A stretch of DNA of 64,000 nt from Actinotignum urinale DSM 15805 (GCF_000420445.1 NZ_ATUY01000001.1:124001-188000); one strand, 5' to 3'. Numbered from the stretch's first letter, positions 7,335 to 16,921 are shown. Numbers and translations: made by a program. Notes: a model not told the origin generated them from the letters alone.

Positions 7335-9893
7335 ATGCAGAAAAATGCAGGTGGCCCCATAAAAGTACGAAGAAAACGCGAAACCATTCTTAACCGCACA
7401 GGTTATCTCGGTTCATTTGCGCTCATTATTCTTCTTGCCATCGGCGCAATAACCAGCATTTTTTCCAGCAGAACCTACCCTTCATTTGCTGGCGCTCGCC
7501 CGATTTCTACGAACACTCACCCTAAAGTTGTCGTCCTCACGTCGGGAATTGAATGGGCAGACCTGTACTACCCCAATATTGGCGACCGAGCCCCTCACGG
7601 AAACCCCGAAGCCACCCATAGCCACCCTTCCGGAATGCGCTCCTCGTCGTCCATTACCTCGGAACGCTACGAACGACTCCTGTCCAACGCGGATAAACTT
7701 CTTCACCCTTACCAACCTGCCACCGACGACGCCGTTAACAAACTCACCACACAACTCAAATCCGCCTCACTTTTCGCCTATACAACAAATACGAAACGTA
7801 GTTTCTCCTGCCCCACAGACCAGTGGCTCACCATTAACACCGGCGGACGTGTGTACGACGAAAACTTCACCAACGCGATTGCCGAACAAAAAATAGCGGA
7901 ACAAAAGGCGCAACAAAAAGCGGCGGAAGAGCAGGCGCGTGTCGACACGGCGAAGGCACTTGGACACCCGGTTGAAGAACCCGCACCAGCGCAAACGCCT
8001 GCAGAAGAAGTCCCCCATCCGCTCACAACCCTGCGATGCCAACCCGTCCGACTACCAGCACCCGGAGAAACGCTTCCAGACCTGGAACGATTGCGCACCC
8101 TTGTTTCTTCAAGCGCGAAAACCCTACGATTCGGGCTTGTTGGAGACGCTTTGGCTGGCAAAAAAATTGCTGCGGTCGGAAATGATACGGCACTTGCCAC
8201 CGTCACATCCGACGGAAAAATTAACGCCACCGTTGTAAATATTCAACCAACGGACGTGGACTACAACAATGTTCTGCCACGCATTATTCACAACCACGAC
8301 CTAACATTTATTGACGCGCGAACATCCCACTTTTTCACCTCACCAAGTTCAGCGCCACGTGATGCCCTCGATAATCTCAACACCACACTCGCAGCCATTC
8401 CTGCCGACGCGCAAGTTCTTGTGTATTCAACCGCGCCCAGCGTGAATTATGCGTCCCTTCAAATGGGCTTTATGTACGGGCCAGGAATTTCGGGCGGTTT
8501 CGCCTACTCCCCCTCTACACGCCATGCGGGGCTTGCTCAACCGGGCGATATTACGGCAACCATTCTTTCCTGGGCGGGAGTGCAGGTTGACAAACTCAAT
8601 CTTCCGGGAAGCGTTTTGCAAACTGTTCCAGAAAACTCCTCGACGTTTACTGACCACATCCAACAGCTCACCGATATTTCCACTCGCGCAATAGCGACCG
8701 CGCAAAAACTAGGAGCCTCACTTATCCAATACACAGATGTTGCGTTAGTAGCAATTATTGTGTTGGCGGTAATTTTTGCAGTAAATCAGGGACTGCGACG
8801 CGGTTGGGCATGGATAGGTGCCTACCTATCCCTGTGGTGCGCTTCCATTCCGGCTGCTTTGCTTGGCATTTCCGCTTTCCCCTGGTGGAATAATGTGGCG
8901 CCCATGCGAGTATCCGTGGCGGCAACCGTTGCGTTGTCGTTCCTACTGGCCTTCGCTGCGCGCTTTGGCCCGTGGAAACACCACCCATCTGGCCCCATGC
9001 TCTGCGTAGGAATGTTCACCACCGCCTATTTCTTGCTCGACATTGTGCACGGTTCGACGATTCTTTTGGATTCCCCAGTTGGTTACGCCTCAATTTATGG
9101 CGCCCGCTTCTTCGGCATGGGAAATGAAGCCTACGCACTATGCACAACCTGGGTTCTGCTCATGTGCGCATTCCTTCCTCCCCTGGTAATAAATGGACGC
9201 TGGGGTACCTTCTTGAAAAAACGCGAAAAACTGTGGACGAACCTTATTATCTGCAGTATTTCCGTCGTTTTTATCGCCATTAATGGAGCTCCACAGTGGG
9301 GTGCCGATTTCGGTGGCCCAATTTCCTTCCTTCCGGGGCTCATTGTCCTGCTCTTGCTGGTCAACAACATACAAATAAACGTGAAACGGCTCCTTCTCAT
9401 TGGCGGGGCTGGCGCGCTCGCCTCGGCCGGATTAGCCGTTCTTGACTGGCTACGCGGACCAGAAAACCAAACACATCTCGGCAAATTTGTGCAGTCTGTT
9501 GTCGACGGAGACATGTGGCCCATGATTGCAGAAAAAATTCGTTACAACATTTCCTCATGGGGAAATATGAGCTACACCATTCCCTTTATTGTCACCATAA
9601 TTTTCATTATCCTCGTCGTTGTTCCACGCATTGGTGGACCTCAAATCCTCGGCAATAAAATTGGAACGCTACTTTCCGGGCCGACACCACGCACTCATTC
9701 CGTGCCACCCATTTTTACCTGCGCACTTATTGCCGTAGCCGTGACGCTCTTCTTCGGCTATCTTCTTAACGATTCAGGAGTTATTATTCCCAGCTTAGGT
9801 TTCATTACCTTGACTTTCGCCTACGCATCCATGTTGTTACTCTGCGATAGCCGTCGAACTACAAAAAGGGAAAGCTGTAACGCAAAACCGTAA
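7335..9893 (+). CDS. polytopic membrane protein with large extracytoplasmic domain
   Basis: 852-aa envelope protein that I do not recognise as a named enzyme. It has one N-terminal membrane helix (about residues 20-43), then about 400 extracytoplasmic residues, then roughly 11 further helices from residue 475 to the C-terminus. The outer domain includes an Ala/Gln/Glu-rich, probably coiled-coil insertion near residues 178-205 and a later part (HDLTFIDAR, VYSTAPSVNY, GDITATILSWAGV) that recalls alkaline-phosphatase-superfamily folds. The motif ARFFGMGNEAYAL between helices also occurs in large actinobacterial envelope proteins of unknown role. ATG 7335 lies 6 nt after a -10 box. The neighbouring glycosyltransferase and two LCP ligases suggest a role in making or modifying a wall polymer; this is inference. 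Confidence 0.8.
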   Translation: MQKNAGGPIKVRRKRETILNRTGYLGSFALIILLAIGAITSIFSSRTYPSFAGARPISTNTHPKVVVLTSGIEWADLYYPNIGDRAPHGNPEATHSHPSGMRSSSSITSERYERLLSNADKLLHPYQPATDDAVNKLTTQLKSASLFAYTTNTKRSFSCPTDQWLTINTGGRVYDENFTNAIAEQKIAEQKAQQKAAEEQARVDTAKALGHPVEEPAPAQTPAEEVPHPLTTLRCQPVRLPAPGETLPDLERLRTLVSSSAKTLRFGLVGDALAGKKIAAVGNDTALATVTSDGKINATVVNIQPTDVDYNNVLPRIIHNHDLTFIDARTSHFFTSPSSAPRDALDNLNTTLAAIPADAQVLVYSTAPSVNYASLQMGFMYGPGISGGFAYSPSTRHAGLAQPGDITATILSWAGVQVDKLNLPGSVLQTVPENSSTFTDHIQQLTDISTRAIATAQKLGASLIQYTDVALVAIIVLAVIFAVNQGLRRGWAWIGAYLSLWCASIPAALLGISAFPWWNNVAPMRVSVAATVALSFLLAFAARFGPWKHHPSGPMLCVGMFTTAYFLLDIVHGSTILLDSPVGYASIYGARFFGMGNEAYALCTTWVLLMCAFLPPLVINGRWGTFLKKREKLWTNLIICSISVVFIAINGAPQWGADFGGPISFLPGLIVLLLLVNNIQINVKRLLLIGGAGALASAGLAVLDWLRGPENQTHLGKFVQSVVDGDMWPMIAEKIRYNISSWGNMSYTIPFIVTIIFIILVVVPRIGGPQILGNKIGTLLSGPTPRTHSVPPIFTCALIAVAVTLFFGYLLNDSGVIIPSLGFITLTFAYASMLLLCDSRRTTKRESCNAKP

Positions 9894-9980
9894 AACGCAG
9901 AGCACAGCGAAAAGCACAAAATGTAAAAAATAAAAGCAAAGCAAAAAGCACAACGCAAAGCACAAAAGCGCAAAGAACTT
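9894..9980 (+). repeat. A-rich degenerate short repeats after the membrane protein gene
   Basis: The stretch just past the stop codon is built of imperfect copies of an AAAAGCACAA-like unit (for example near 9914, 9945 and 9958), strongly biased to A and G on the plus strand. It has no coding sense. It may be slippage-grown spacer. Confidence 0.5.
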
Positions 9981-9981
9981 C

Positions 9982-10067
9982 CCCGGCTAGCTATTTTTAA
10001 GACGTCCTGGTCGCGCCACTATAGCCATCACATACCTTGATTCCCGGCTAGCTATTTTTTAAGGACG
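9982..10067. repeat. duplicated 3' end of the glycosyltransferase gene
   Basis: The last codons and TAG stop of the glycosyltransferase (plus strand CCCGGCTAGCTATTTTTTAA from 10043) recur 61 bp away at 9982 (CCCGGCTAGCTATTTTTAAG), with one T fewer and the following GACG-like bases also kept. This is one of several loci in the window where a gene's terminus is repeated downstream at about 60 bp. Confidence 0.75.
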
Positions 10068-10890
10068 CCCTCACCTGCATTTTTGCACGAAGACGCAACC
10101 CTCCACGCACAGCCCACCGCAATGGAGCCTGCCACGGACGCGAATACACATCGTCAATATAACGAGCCGCAGATTCGTGGTGTGCGCGAATCATTGCTTC
10201 AGGACGCGATTTCCACGAAGCCCCGTGATCGTGAATAATAATGGACGACGGCACAAAAACAGACATCCAGCCGGCATTATGGAAATCCTGTCCAAGAGCA
10301 ACATCTTCAAAAAACATGAAGTAGCGCGGGTCAAAACAACCCACATCCTCAAAAGCTTTTCGTCGTACAAGTAAACACGCACCGGACAACCAATCAACCT
10401 GGTGAGCATACCTCACATCATTGTGTTGGTAACGACGAGAGAAGGGGTTACCGGGCCATAAACGCGTAAGCACGGCATGCCCGCCACCACTAATAATCCG
10501 TGGAAAATGGCGCGCCGAAGGATATACGTCCCCGTTGCTCAACGTCGTTAACGGACCAAAAGCGGCACCTTTCGGCCAGTTGCTAGTTTCTTTAAGAAGT
10601 TCATCCAAGGCGTGTTCAGTTAACACAACATCGGGGTTGATAACAAAAAACCATTCGCCAGTAAAATCTTCTACTCCGAGATTCACGGCTTTCCCGTAAC
10701 CCAGATTGCCGGGGGCGTTAATCAACGTAGCGTCATGTTTTTCCGCAAGTTTCGAGACGAGTGAGGAATCTTCACCATTATTGACAATGACAATTTCATA
10801 CGGCTCGTGAAGAGCTTGAGGAATGGATGAAAGGAAAATATCCATTTCTTCGCCCGGATTATAGGCCACTGTCACAACACGCAAAGTCAT
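10048..10890 (-). CDS. family 2 glycosyltransferase, rhamnosyltransferase-like
   Basis: GT-A fold glycosyltransferase (280 aa) of the WbbL/RfbF-like group. The N-terminal nucleotide-binding region is RVVTVAYNPGEEM through VIVNNGED. GNLGYGKAVNLGV and the metal-binding FVINPDVVL (NPD variant of DxD) follow, and the acceptor-side motif is YFMFFEDVALGQDF. There are no membrane helices, so it works at the cytoplasmic face. Relatives transfer L-rhamnose or similar sugars to polyprenyl-linked acceptors. Its position next to LCP ligases and a GtrA protein fits a wall polysaccharide pathway. ATG 10890 has no clear Shine-Dalgarno. Donor and acceptor cannot be assigned. The 3' end is duplicated downstream. 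Confidence 0.87.
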   Translation of the reverse strand: MTLRVVTVAYNPGEEMDIFLSSIPQALHEPYEIVIVNNGEDSSLVSKLAEKHDATLINAPGNLGYGKAVNLGVEDFTGEWFFVINPDVVLTEHALDELLKETSNWPKGAAFGPLTTLSNGDVYPSARHFPRIISGGGHAVLTRLWPGNPFSRRYQHNDVRYAHQVDWLSGACLLVRRKAFEDVGCFDPRYFMFFEDVALGQDFHNAGWMSVFVPSSIIIHDHGASWKSRPEAMIRAHHESAARYIDDVYSRPWQAPLRWAVRGGLRLRAKMQVRASLKNS

Positions 10891-10975
10891 AAAACCAGGC
10901 TACCGGGAAAAATGATGTATGCCTAAAAACGTGACAGGCAACCTATAGACATTCCTTACACAACGCGCCGATTTA

Positions 10976-11003
10976 TTGAAGTTAAACATCAAACCCGTAT
11001 GAT
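10976..11003 (+). promoter_or_regulatory. promoter of a probable leaderless LCP gene
   Basis: -35 TTGAAG (10976-10981), 16-bp spacer, -10 TATGAT (10998-11003). The GTG start codon follows after 6 nt at 11010, and no Shine-Dalgarno fits between. The predicted start of transcription coincides with the start codon. Confidence 0.65.
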
Positions 11004-11009
11004 AGGTAC

Positions 11010-12326
11010 GTGAAGGAAAATCAGCAACTTGCCACTCATATGGTGCAAACACGGCGCCCACTATATGCTATGCGTATTGTCCTCCTTGTTCTTCTCGCTA
11101 TTGTGTTGACAGCGGGTTCAACATTTGGCTTCGGGTGGATGCGCTATCAGGGGAATATTAAGCGTTCCGATGTTTCTAATCTTGTTCCAAGCGCTGCAGC
11201 CACGCCCGTTGATTCTTTAGCCGGGCAGGCATTGAATATTCTTGTTTTGGGCTCGGATACTCGTGCGGGAGCTTCAAATATTGACGGCGTGGGCGAAGAA
11301 GGCGGTATGCGCGCTGATACCACCATGATTGTTCACATTAGCGCCGACCGTCAACGTGTTGAAGTGGTGTCAATTCCACGCGATACCCTCGTCGATATTC
11401 CACCCTGTACCGTCCGGACCAGCCCGAACGGGCAGGAAACTAGAACAATGCGTAAACAATATAACGCCATGTTCAATTCCGCTTTCTCCCTTGGCGGTAC
11501 GTACGGGGATATTCCGTCCGCAGCGGCTTGCTCAATGAACACTCTTCACGAACTTACCGGGCTCACATTCCACGGCTACGTTGTTGTTGATTTCGCATCA
11601 TTTGTTTCGACGGTTGATGCACTAGGCGGAATTCCGATATATATCCAAGAGCGTATGAAAGATAAGTACGCCGGACTTGATCTTGAACCCGGATGTCGCC
11701 TTCTTCATGGACAGTCAGCACTCGCTTTTGCACGTGCACGTAAACAGCTGGGAGACGGTTCAGATGTTAGCCGTATTACCCGCCAACATAAACTTGTCAG
11801 CGCTGTTTTCAACGAAGCACTCAAAACCAATATGCTCACTAATATTCCTACTTTGATGCGCTTCTTGGATGCCGCAACCCAGTCGTTGCAAACAAGTAAA
11901 GAAATAGGCAATATTTCCAACATTGTTGGTCTGGCAAACTCTTTAAGCCATCTGAATATTAATTCAGTGAAATTCTGGACCATGCCGTACGATCCTGCAG
12001 ATAACCGTGTTACTCCCAATAAAACAGCCAAGTACATGTGGGAAGCACTGATCAAAGATCTTCCTATTAATGCCGAAAAACACGGAGGAAACGGCAATGT
12101 TCGCGCAATGCCTCCTGTTGAAGCACAACAGGCGCCCTCTGCCGCTCCTTCCCAAGGAGCACAACCGCAACCGGCACAACCCGAACAAGGAAACGCTCCT
12201 TCGGGCGCTACACAAGCACATCCAGCTCCGCAAAATTCTGCGTCCTCTTCCGAAACTCCACAACCCACACAAACGGAGACACTTTCCCCAGAAGAACTTA
12301 ATTGCACCCGAGCGAATGCGAAGTAG
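11010..12326 (+). CDS. LytR-CpsA-Psr family wall-polymer ligase
   Basis: LCP-family phosphotransferase (438 aa) that moves undecaprenyl-linked polymer onto peptidoglycan outside the membrane. One membrane helix (about residues 21-43) is followed by the LCP domain with ILVLGSDTRAG, GMRADTTMIVHI, VVSIPRDTLVDIP and the arginine-rich LAFARARKQLGDGSDVSRITRQ. Its C-terminus (from about residue 365) is a Pro/Gln/Ala/Ser-rich tail, probably spanning the wall. GTG 11010 lies at the predicted transcription start; an in-frame ATG at 11040 is the alternative. A second LCP gene follows after 8 nt. Confidence 0.92.
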   Translation: MKENQQLATHMVQTRRPLYAMRIVLLVLLAIVLTAGSTFGFGWMRYQGNIKRSDVSNLVPSAAATPVDSLAGQALNILVLGSDTRAGASNIDGVGEEGGMRADTTMIVHISADRQRVEVVSIPRDTLVDIPPCTVRTSPNGQETRTMRKQYNAMFNSAFSLGGTYGDIPSAAACSMNTLHELTGLTFHGYVVVDFASFVSTVDALGGIPIYIQERMKDKYAGLDLEPGCRLLHGQSALAFARARKQLGDGSDVSRITRQHKLVSAVFNEALKTNMLTNIPTLMRFLDAATQSLQTSKEIGNISNIVGLANSLSHLNINSVKFWTMPYDPADNRVTPNKTAKYMWEALIKDLPINAEKHGGNGNVRAMPPVEAQQAPSAAPSQGAQPQPAQPEQGNAPSGATQAHPAPQNSASSSETPQPTQTETLSPEELNCTRANAK

Positions 12327-12334
12327 CATCCACT

Positions 12335-13804
12335 ATGTCCGGAACATCACCTACACCACCGAGTTTTCAACCTAAAAAACGCAGGCCACGCCCTTCTTCC
12401 GCTGATGCGCATCGAGTTGGGCGCGGAAAGGCACCCCGTATTATCTCTGCACCGGTTGTGTCCTCAGACGTTCCAGAACTTTCGACACCTAAGCCACCTA
12501 CGTCCCCTGCGGGTGGGCATCATGTTGGCCCCCGTCGTCCAACAGTTTCTTCACGAAAAAACGCTACCCCGGCAGATAACTCTGAATACAACGTAAACTC
12601 GGCGGCAAACAATCCGCAGCCGCCCGCGCAAGAGCCTCTTCCAGGTGCGAATCTTAACCCAGGCGAACAACCACCAAGTTTCGCTCCGATACAGCACACC
12701 TCACCTTCGCAAGATTTCTCATCTTCTCAGCAGCCGTCGCAATCAGCCGGAAAGGTTCGGCGTTCACCTCAAGGCGCCCCTGTTGCGCCACATCGGCCCC
12801 CTTCCCAACCTCCTGCAGGCTTACCTTACGAAGAAGACGCACCGAAGCGTCGTTTCAAACTTCGTCCGCGTCGCATACTCAAATGGACACTTCGCATTTT
12901 CATCATCCTTCTTATTTTCCTTATTGCCTGGCCACTGTATCTGCTGTGGTATGGAAATAGCCGTTTGCATGATGTGGACGCCCTCACGGGGGCATCGGAC
13001 ACCCCAGGAAATACCTATCTTATTGTTGGTTCGGACGCCCGTGAAGCGGACGGCATTAACGATCCTACTAAGGGCGAACGTGCCGATACGATTATGCTTC
13101 TTCACGTTCCACGTTCCGGCAATACGTCACTCATTTCGCTTCCACGTGATTCCTATGTGGAAATTCCGGGCGAGGGACGCGGAAAACTCAACTCGGCATT
13201 TTCCTACGGTGGCCCGAAACTACTTACGCAAACCGTCGAAAAACTTACTGGTCTTACCGTCGATCACTACATTCAAATCACTATGGGTGGTGTTCAACAT
13301 CTTGTGGACGCGGTCGGTGGCGTCAATCTCTGCTATGACAGTGACGTCGATGATGAAGATTCACAGATGAAGTGGACTGCCGGTTGCCATGATGTTAACG
13401 GCCAGCAGGCACTCGCTTTCTCGCGTATGCGTAAGGCTGATCCTCTGGGTGATATTGGGCGTACCAACCGCCAACGCCAGGTTGTTTCCAAGGTCATTTC
13501 AAAGGCCGCATCAACTTCCACCCTGATTAATCCTTTCCGTCAACGTCAGCTTGTGGGAAGCGTCGCCGATATTTTGAAGGTAAGTAAGGAAACCTCTATT
13601 ATGAATATCGCGAAAGCTGGATGGAGCTTACGCGGTGTTATGGGCGAGGATGGTGTTGCTGGTGTTCCGCCTATTGCCGATCTCGGATATAGGGTTCGTG
13701 GCCAGTCTGTTGTCCTCCTTAATTCTAAAGAGCTACCAGAATTCTTCGCGAAAATGCGCGACGGAAAACTCACGCGCGAAGATGTCCTACCTCATTTTGG
13801 CTAA
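12335..13804 (+). CDS. LytR-CpsA-Psr family wall-polymer ligase (second copy)
   Basis: 489-aa LCP enzyme with a long Pro/Ser-rich cytoplasmic N-terminus (about 165 residues), one membrane helix (around FIILLIFLIAWPLYLLW) and an outer LCP domain carrying YLIVGSDAREADG, GERADTIMLLHV, ISLPRDSYVEIPG and LAFSRMRKADPLGDIGRTNR. The invariant Asp and Arg residues are present, so it should be active. ATG 12335 is used; the frame is open to TTG 12302 inside the preceding gene. It is co-transcribed with the other LCP gene and with the GtrA gene 15 nt downstream. The two LCPs are clearly different in sequence, so they may attach different polymers. Confidence 0.92.
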   Translation: MSGTSPTPPSFQPKKRRPRPSSADAHRVGRGKAPRIISAPVVSSDVPELSTPKPPTSPAGGHHVGPRRPTVSSRKNATPADNSEYNVNSAANNPQPPAQEPLPGANLNPGEQPPSFAPIQHTSPSQDFSSSQQPSQSAGKVRRSPQGAPVAPHRPPSQPPAGLPYEEDAPKRRFKLRPRRILKWTLRIFIILLIFLIAWPLYLLWYGNSRLHDVDALTGASDTPGNTYLIVGSDAREADGINDPTKGERADTIMLLHVPRSGNTSLISLPRDSYVEIPGEGRGKLNSAFSYGGPKLLTQTVEKLTGLTVDHYIQITMGGVQHLVDAVGGVNLCYDSDVDDEDSQMKWTAGCHDVNGQQALAFSRMRKADPLGDIGRTNRQRQVVSKVISKAASTSTLINPFRQRQLVGSVADILKVSKETSIMNIAKAGWSLRGVMGEDGVAGVPPIADLGYRVRGQSVVLLNSKELPEFFAKMRDGKLTREDVLPHFG

Positions 13805-13818
13805 TCCCTTGGTGTTGC

Positions 13819-14298
13819 ATGATGAGCAAGGATTGTTATCATCGCTTTACTCGCTGGATACTGCGCGGGCAAACATGGCGTGAGTGGGCTACGGAGTTTG
13901 CACAGTTTTGCACTGTTGGTTTAGGCGCCTACATTGTTAATGTTGGGCTTTTTAATCTTCTTGCCTACTCGAATGTTCTTCATTTACCTGGGGATAAGTC
14001 GCTGACCGCAAAAACTATATCCGTCACTGCTTCTGTTATTTTCGCGTGGGTTGCCAACCGTTTGTGGACGTTTAGGGAACAACGTTCCAGTTATAAACTC
14101 CGCGAATTTCTCCAGTTTGTTGCCGTCAATGCGTGCGGATTACTCATTGAGCTTGGATGCCTGGTGTTTTCTCGCTATGTTCTGGAAATGCGCACACAAC
14201 TTGCGGATAATATTTCATCCAATATTATTGGTTTAATTATTGGCACGGGTTTCCGGTATGTTATGTATCGTTACGTTATTTTCCGTAAAGTTTCATAA
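13819..14298 (+). CDS. GtrA family membrane protein
   Basis: Small polytopic protein (159 aa) with four predicted helices. The first follows FAQFCTVGLGAYIVNVGLFN, the typical GtrA opening (F-x-x-VG-x-x-x-x-x-x-N), and NRLWTFRE and FRYVMYRYVIFRK are the other family hallmarks. GtrA proteins are thought to flip polyprenyl-phosphate-linked sugars or support surface glycosylation. It ends the LCP operon, which fits lipid-linked sugar supply. Two adjacent ATGs (13819 and 13822) could start it. Confidence 0.88.
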   Translation: MMSKDCYHRFTRWILRGQTWREWATEFAQFCTVGLGAYIVNVGLFNLLAYSNVLHLPGDKSLTAKTISVTASVIFAWVANRLWTFREQRSSYKLREFLQFVAVNACGLLIELGCLVFSRYVLEMRTQLADNISSNIIGLIIGTGFRYVMYRYVIFRKVS

Positions 14299-14383
14299 AT
14301 GTACGACGGTAACGACGCGATAGGTTGTCATTTTCTTCATTATTTAGCATTCACCACTCGTTCGGTAACTGTCCGATATGTTC

Positions 14384-15625
14384 CTAGTGACGTAGCATTC
14401 CGCAGAGTCTCGAATGCCAGAGTCTGGCGGAGAGGTCTGTCAGCGATGCGACTTGATCGATGACAAGGCGTTTTCGTCCGGCTTCGTCCGCCGCGCCCCA
14501 GTGTTCGCGTAGGTGTGGTTCAAGTTCTTTCGGATTATTTTTCAGTGCGTCGACGAGATCGAAAATCATGGCGCGCTGTTCCAGATATATATGTTGGCGC
14601 GATTTTACGCCCATAACATATGCGACTGCTATTCCTTTAAGCGCCGCAATTTCTGCCTCTGTTTCTTGAGGGATAACCAGGGAACCGTTGTAACGTATGA
14701 GTTCTTCTCCGGGATATTCTCGTATGGTTGCACGACGAACCGAGTTGACGAATCGACCAATAAGATCAGAGGTGAGATCTTTGACAATCGCATAATCCTT
14801 GTATGTGCCACGGAATTCGGTAGGCCAGGCTTCTTCTACTAGTAGCCTCATCATTGCCTGGCATAGCGAGTCTTTGCTGGGATATGCATACCATGCGAGC
14901 GTTTCTTCAATAATGCGTTCGCGTTCCTCGGGGTTGCGAAGGAGTGCGGGGTTGAGGAAGCCTCGTACGATTGCGTCTTCAACATCGTGGATTGAGTAGG
15001 CAATATCGTCCGATAGATCCATAATTTGGGCTTCTATGCATTTATGTGTACTATTTTCGGGTTGTTGGCCTTGACGTATCCATTCATAAACATCGGAATC
15101 ATCTTCGTAATAGTTAAATTTTGGCGACGATGGATCATGTGGATGCTCCCCTTTAGGCCACGGATATTTTATGACTGCATCCAGGGTGGCGCGCGTGAGG
15201 TTGAGCCCTGCCGGACGCCCTAAATCTGTCATTCTTTTTGGTTCCAGGCGGGTTAGAATCCGCAGGGTTTGTGCATTTCCTTCAAAACCGCCAATGTCCT
15301 TCCCTATATCGTTAAGCGCCTGTTCTCCGTTGTGCCCGAAAGGAGGATGCCCTAAATCGTGAGCCAGACACGCTGTTTCCACAATATCCGGGTTGCATCC
15401 AAAATGTGTGGCAAAAGAACGTCCGATTTGTGCTACTTCCAAGGAATGGGTAAGCCGTGTGCGAACAAAATCGTCTGTTTCGGGGCCTAAAACCTGGGTT
15501 TTTGCCCCGAGTCTGCGCAATGCTGACGAATGAAGAACCCGCGCCCGGTCCCTTTCAAAGTCTGTGCGTGAACGTGATTTAGGTGGTTCGTGAACCCACC
15601 GTTGCCTATCTGCATCAGAATACAT
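14384..15625 (-). CDS. dgt: deoxyguanosinetriphosphate triphosphohydrolase
   Basis: HD-domain dNTP triphosphohydrolase (413 aa) that cuts dGTP, or dNTPs in general, to nucleoside and triphosphate. The HD metal site is in RTRLTHSLEVAQIGR and ACLAHDLGHPPFGHNGE, and the third ligand region is MDLSDDIAYSIHDVEDAI. The N-terminus WVHEPPKSRSRTDFERDRARVLHSSALRRL matches the actinobacterial type, which lacks the E. coli insert. ATG 15625 has a strong AAGGAGG 8 nt upstream. It is encoded just downstream of dus, with a 57-bp gap. Confidence 0.93.
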   Translation of the reverse strand: MYSDADRQRWVHEPPKSRSRTDFERDRARVLHSSALRRLGAKTQVLGPETDDFVRTRLTHSLEVAQIGRSFATHFGCNPDIVETACLAHDLGHPPFGHNGEQALNDIGKDIGGFEGNAQTLRILTRLEPKRMTDLGRPAGLNLTRATLDAVIKYPWPKGEHPHDPSSPKFNYYEDDSDVYEWIRQGQQPENSTHKCIEAQIMDLSDDIAYSIHDVEDAIVRGFLNPALLRNPEERERIIEETLAWYAYPSKDSLCQAMMRLLVEEAWPTEFRGTYKDYAIVKDLTSDLIGRFVNSVRRATIREYPGEELIRYNGSLVIPQETEAEIAALKGIAVAYVMGVKSRQHIYLEQRAMIFDLVDALKNNPKELEPHLREHWGAADEAGRKRLVIDQVASLTDLSARLWHSRLCGMLRH

Positions 15626-15682
15626 TGCGAGCCTCCTTATGCTTTGCCATGGAATCGTTTTCCTTCAACCTCAGCCCGACTT

Positions 15683-16921
15683 TTAACCACCATCAACATC
15701 TACTTCCGCCTCATGAATTTTTGCCGCCTGAGCCTCACTTAGTTCGCGAGAATCCAACCATCCATCCGGCAGGCGTGGCTGTTTTTCACGCCCTGCCCTA
15801 CCGCGAGCGCCGTGAGCGGCGTCCGGAAATCCCTGGTTGAGATCTAGTTCTCCGAGCCGTTCTTTAAGCTCGTCGAGCGTGGATACAAGCCCCAGGGTTT
15901 GCCTTTGCGCACCTCCCACAGCGTATCCGCGTAAATACCATCCAATATGTTTGCGCAGTTCACGCATTGCACGGTTTTCGTCGTGGAAATGTTCAATAGA
16001 GAGTTCCGCATGGCGGATAATCGTTTCGGCGACCTCCCGTATTCCAGGTAACCGCAAGGCATCGCTTCCGTGCATCATTGCTGCTATATCGTGGAAAATC
16101 CAGGGACGCCCCTGAGCGCCCCTTCCCACGGCAACTCCGCAACATCCGGTTTCTTGCATGCAACGTTTGGCATCTTCGGCTTCGAATATGTCGCCATTTC
16201 CCAGCACAGGAAGGGCTGTTTGCCCCACAAGATCGGCTATATATTGCCATTGAGCTTGGCCTGCGTAGTGTTGTGCGGTAGTTCGAGCATGAAGGGTGAA
16301 ACCCACTATGCCGGCATCTTCCGCGATTCGCGCTGTATCTTTGAAGGTTTCATGATCGCCATCGATTCCGATGCGGAATTTAATGGTGACGGGGATAGTG
16401 AAATCGCGATCTTTAGAGGCTTCGCGAGCCGCCTCCACTGCCCGGGTAACCAGTTCCTCATACAAATCAAGTTTCCACGGAAGAGCTGAGCCTCCCCCTT
16501 TGCGGGTAACTTTGGGCGCAGGACACCCGAAGTTGAGGTCAATATGATCAGCACGGTTTTCACTAATCAACATGCGAATTCCTGCGGCCACGGTTTTAGG
16601 TTCCACACCATAGAGTTGAATGGAGCGCACGGGATCCAAGGGATCGGGTTCAATCATTGTCATTGTTTGACGTTCCCGTTCAACAAGGGCTCTTGACGTT
16701 ATCATTTCGCACACCCACAAACCAGCAGGGGCGAAAGTTCCGGGAATATGCTCCTCCTTCAGGGGGTGATATCCTGCCGCGCGCAAGCCCTTTTCCGCCT
16801 CTTCACGGCATAACTGCCTAAAGGGCGGGTTCGTAACGCCGGCCATTGGAGCCAACATCACCGGAGTTGCAACGTAAAGATCACCGAGGTGAATACCCCG
16901 AAACGTAGCCGTAGCGTCCAT
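15683..16921 (-). CDS. dus: tRNA-dihydrouridine synthase
   Basis: Flavin-dependent tRNA-dihydrouridine synthase (412 aa), reducing uridines in the D-loop. The flavin site begins VMLAPMAGVTNPPFR, the catalytic cysteine is in LNFGCPAPKVTRKGGG, FTLHARTTAQHYAGQAQW carries the conserved His-Arg, and GVAVGRGAQGRPWIF closes the phosphate site. It resembles DusB. About 50 C-terminal residues form an Arg/Glu-rich hydrophilic extension beyond the usual family end. ATG 16921 with AGAGGA upstream is preferred over GTG 16933. Confidence 0.93.
   Translation of the reverse strand: MDATATFRGIHLGDLYVATPVMLAPMAGVTNPPFRQLCREEAEKGLRAAGYHPLKEEHIPGTFAPAGLWVCEMITSRALVERERQTMTMIEPDPLDPVRSIQLYGVEPKTVAAGIRMLISENRADHIDLNFGCPAPKVTRKGGGSALPWKLDLYEELVTRAVEAAREASKDRDFTIPVTIKFRIGIDGDHETFKDTARIAEDAGIVGFTLHARTTAQHYAGQAQWQYIADLVGQTALPVLGNGDIFEAEDAKRCMQETGCCGVAVGRGAQGRPWIFHDIAAMMHGSDALRLPGIREVAETIIRHAELSIEHFHDENRAMRELRKHIGWYLRGYAVGGAQRQTLGLVSTLDELKERLGELDLNQGFPDAAHGARGRAGREKQPRLPDGWLDSRELSEAQAAKIHEAEVDVDGG

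Noticed and set aside
12645-13370. 241-aa open frame overlapping the second LCP gene
   Set aside because: Same strand, wrong frame inside a gene with clear LCP motifs; no motifs of its own.
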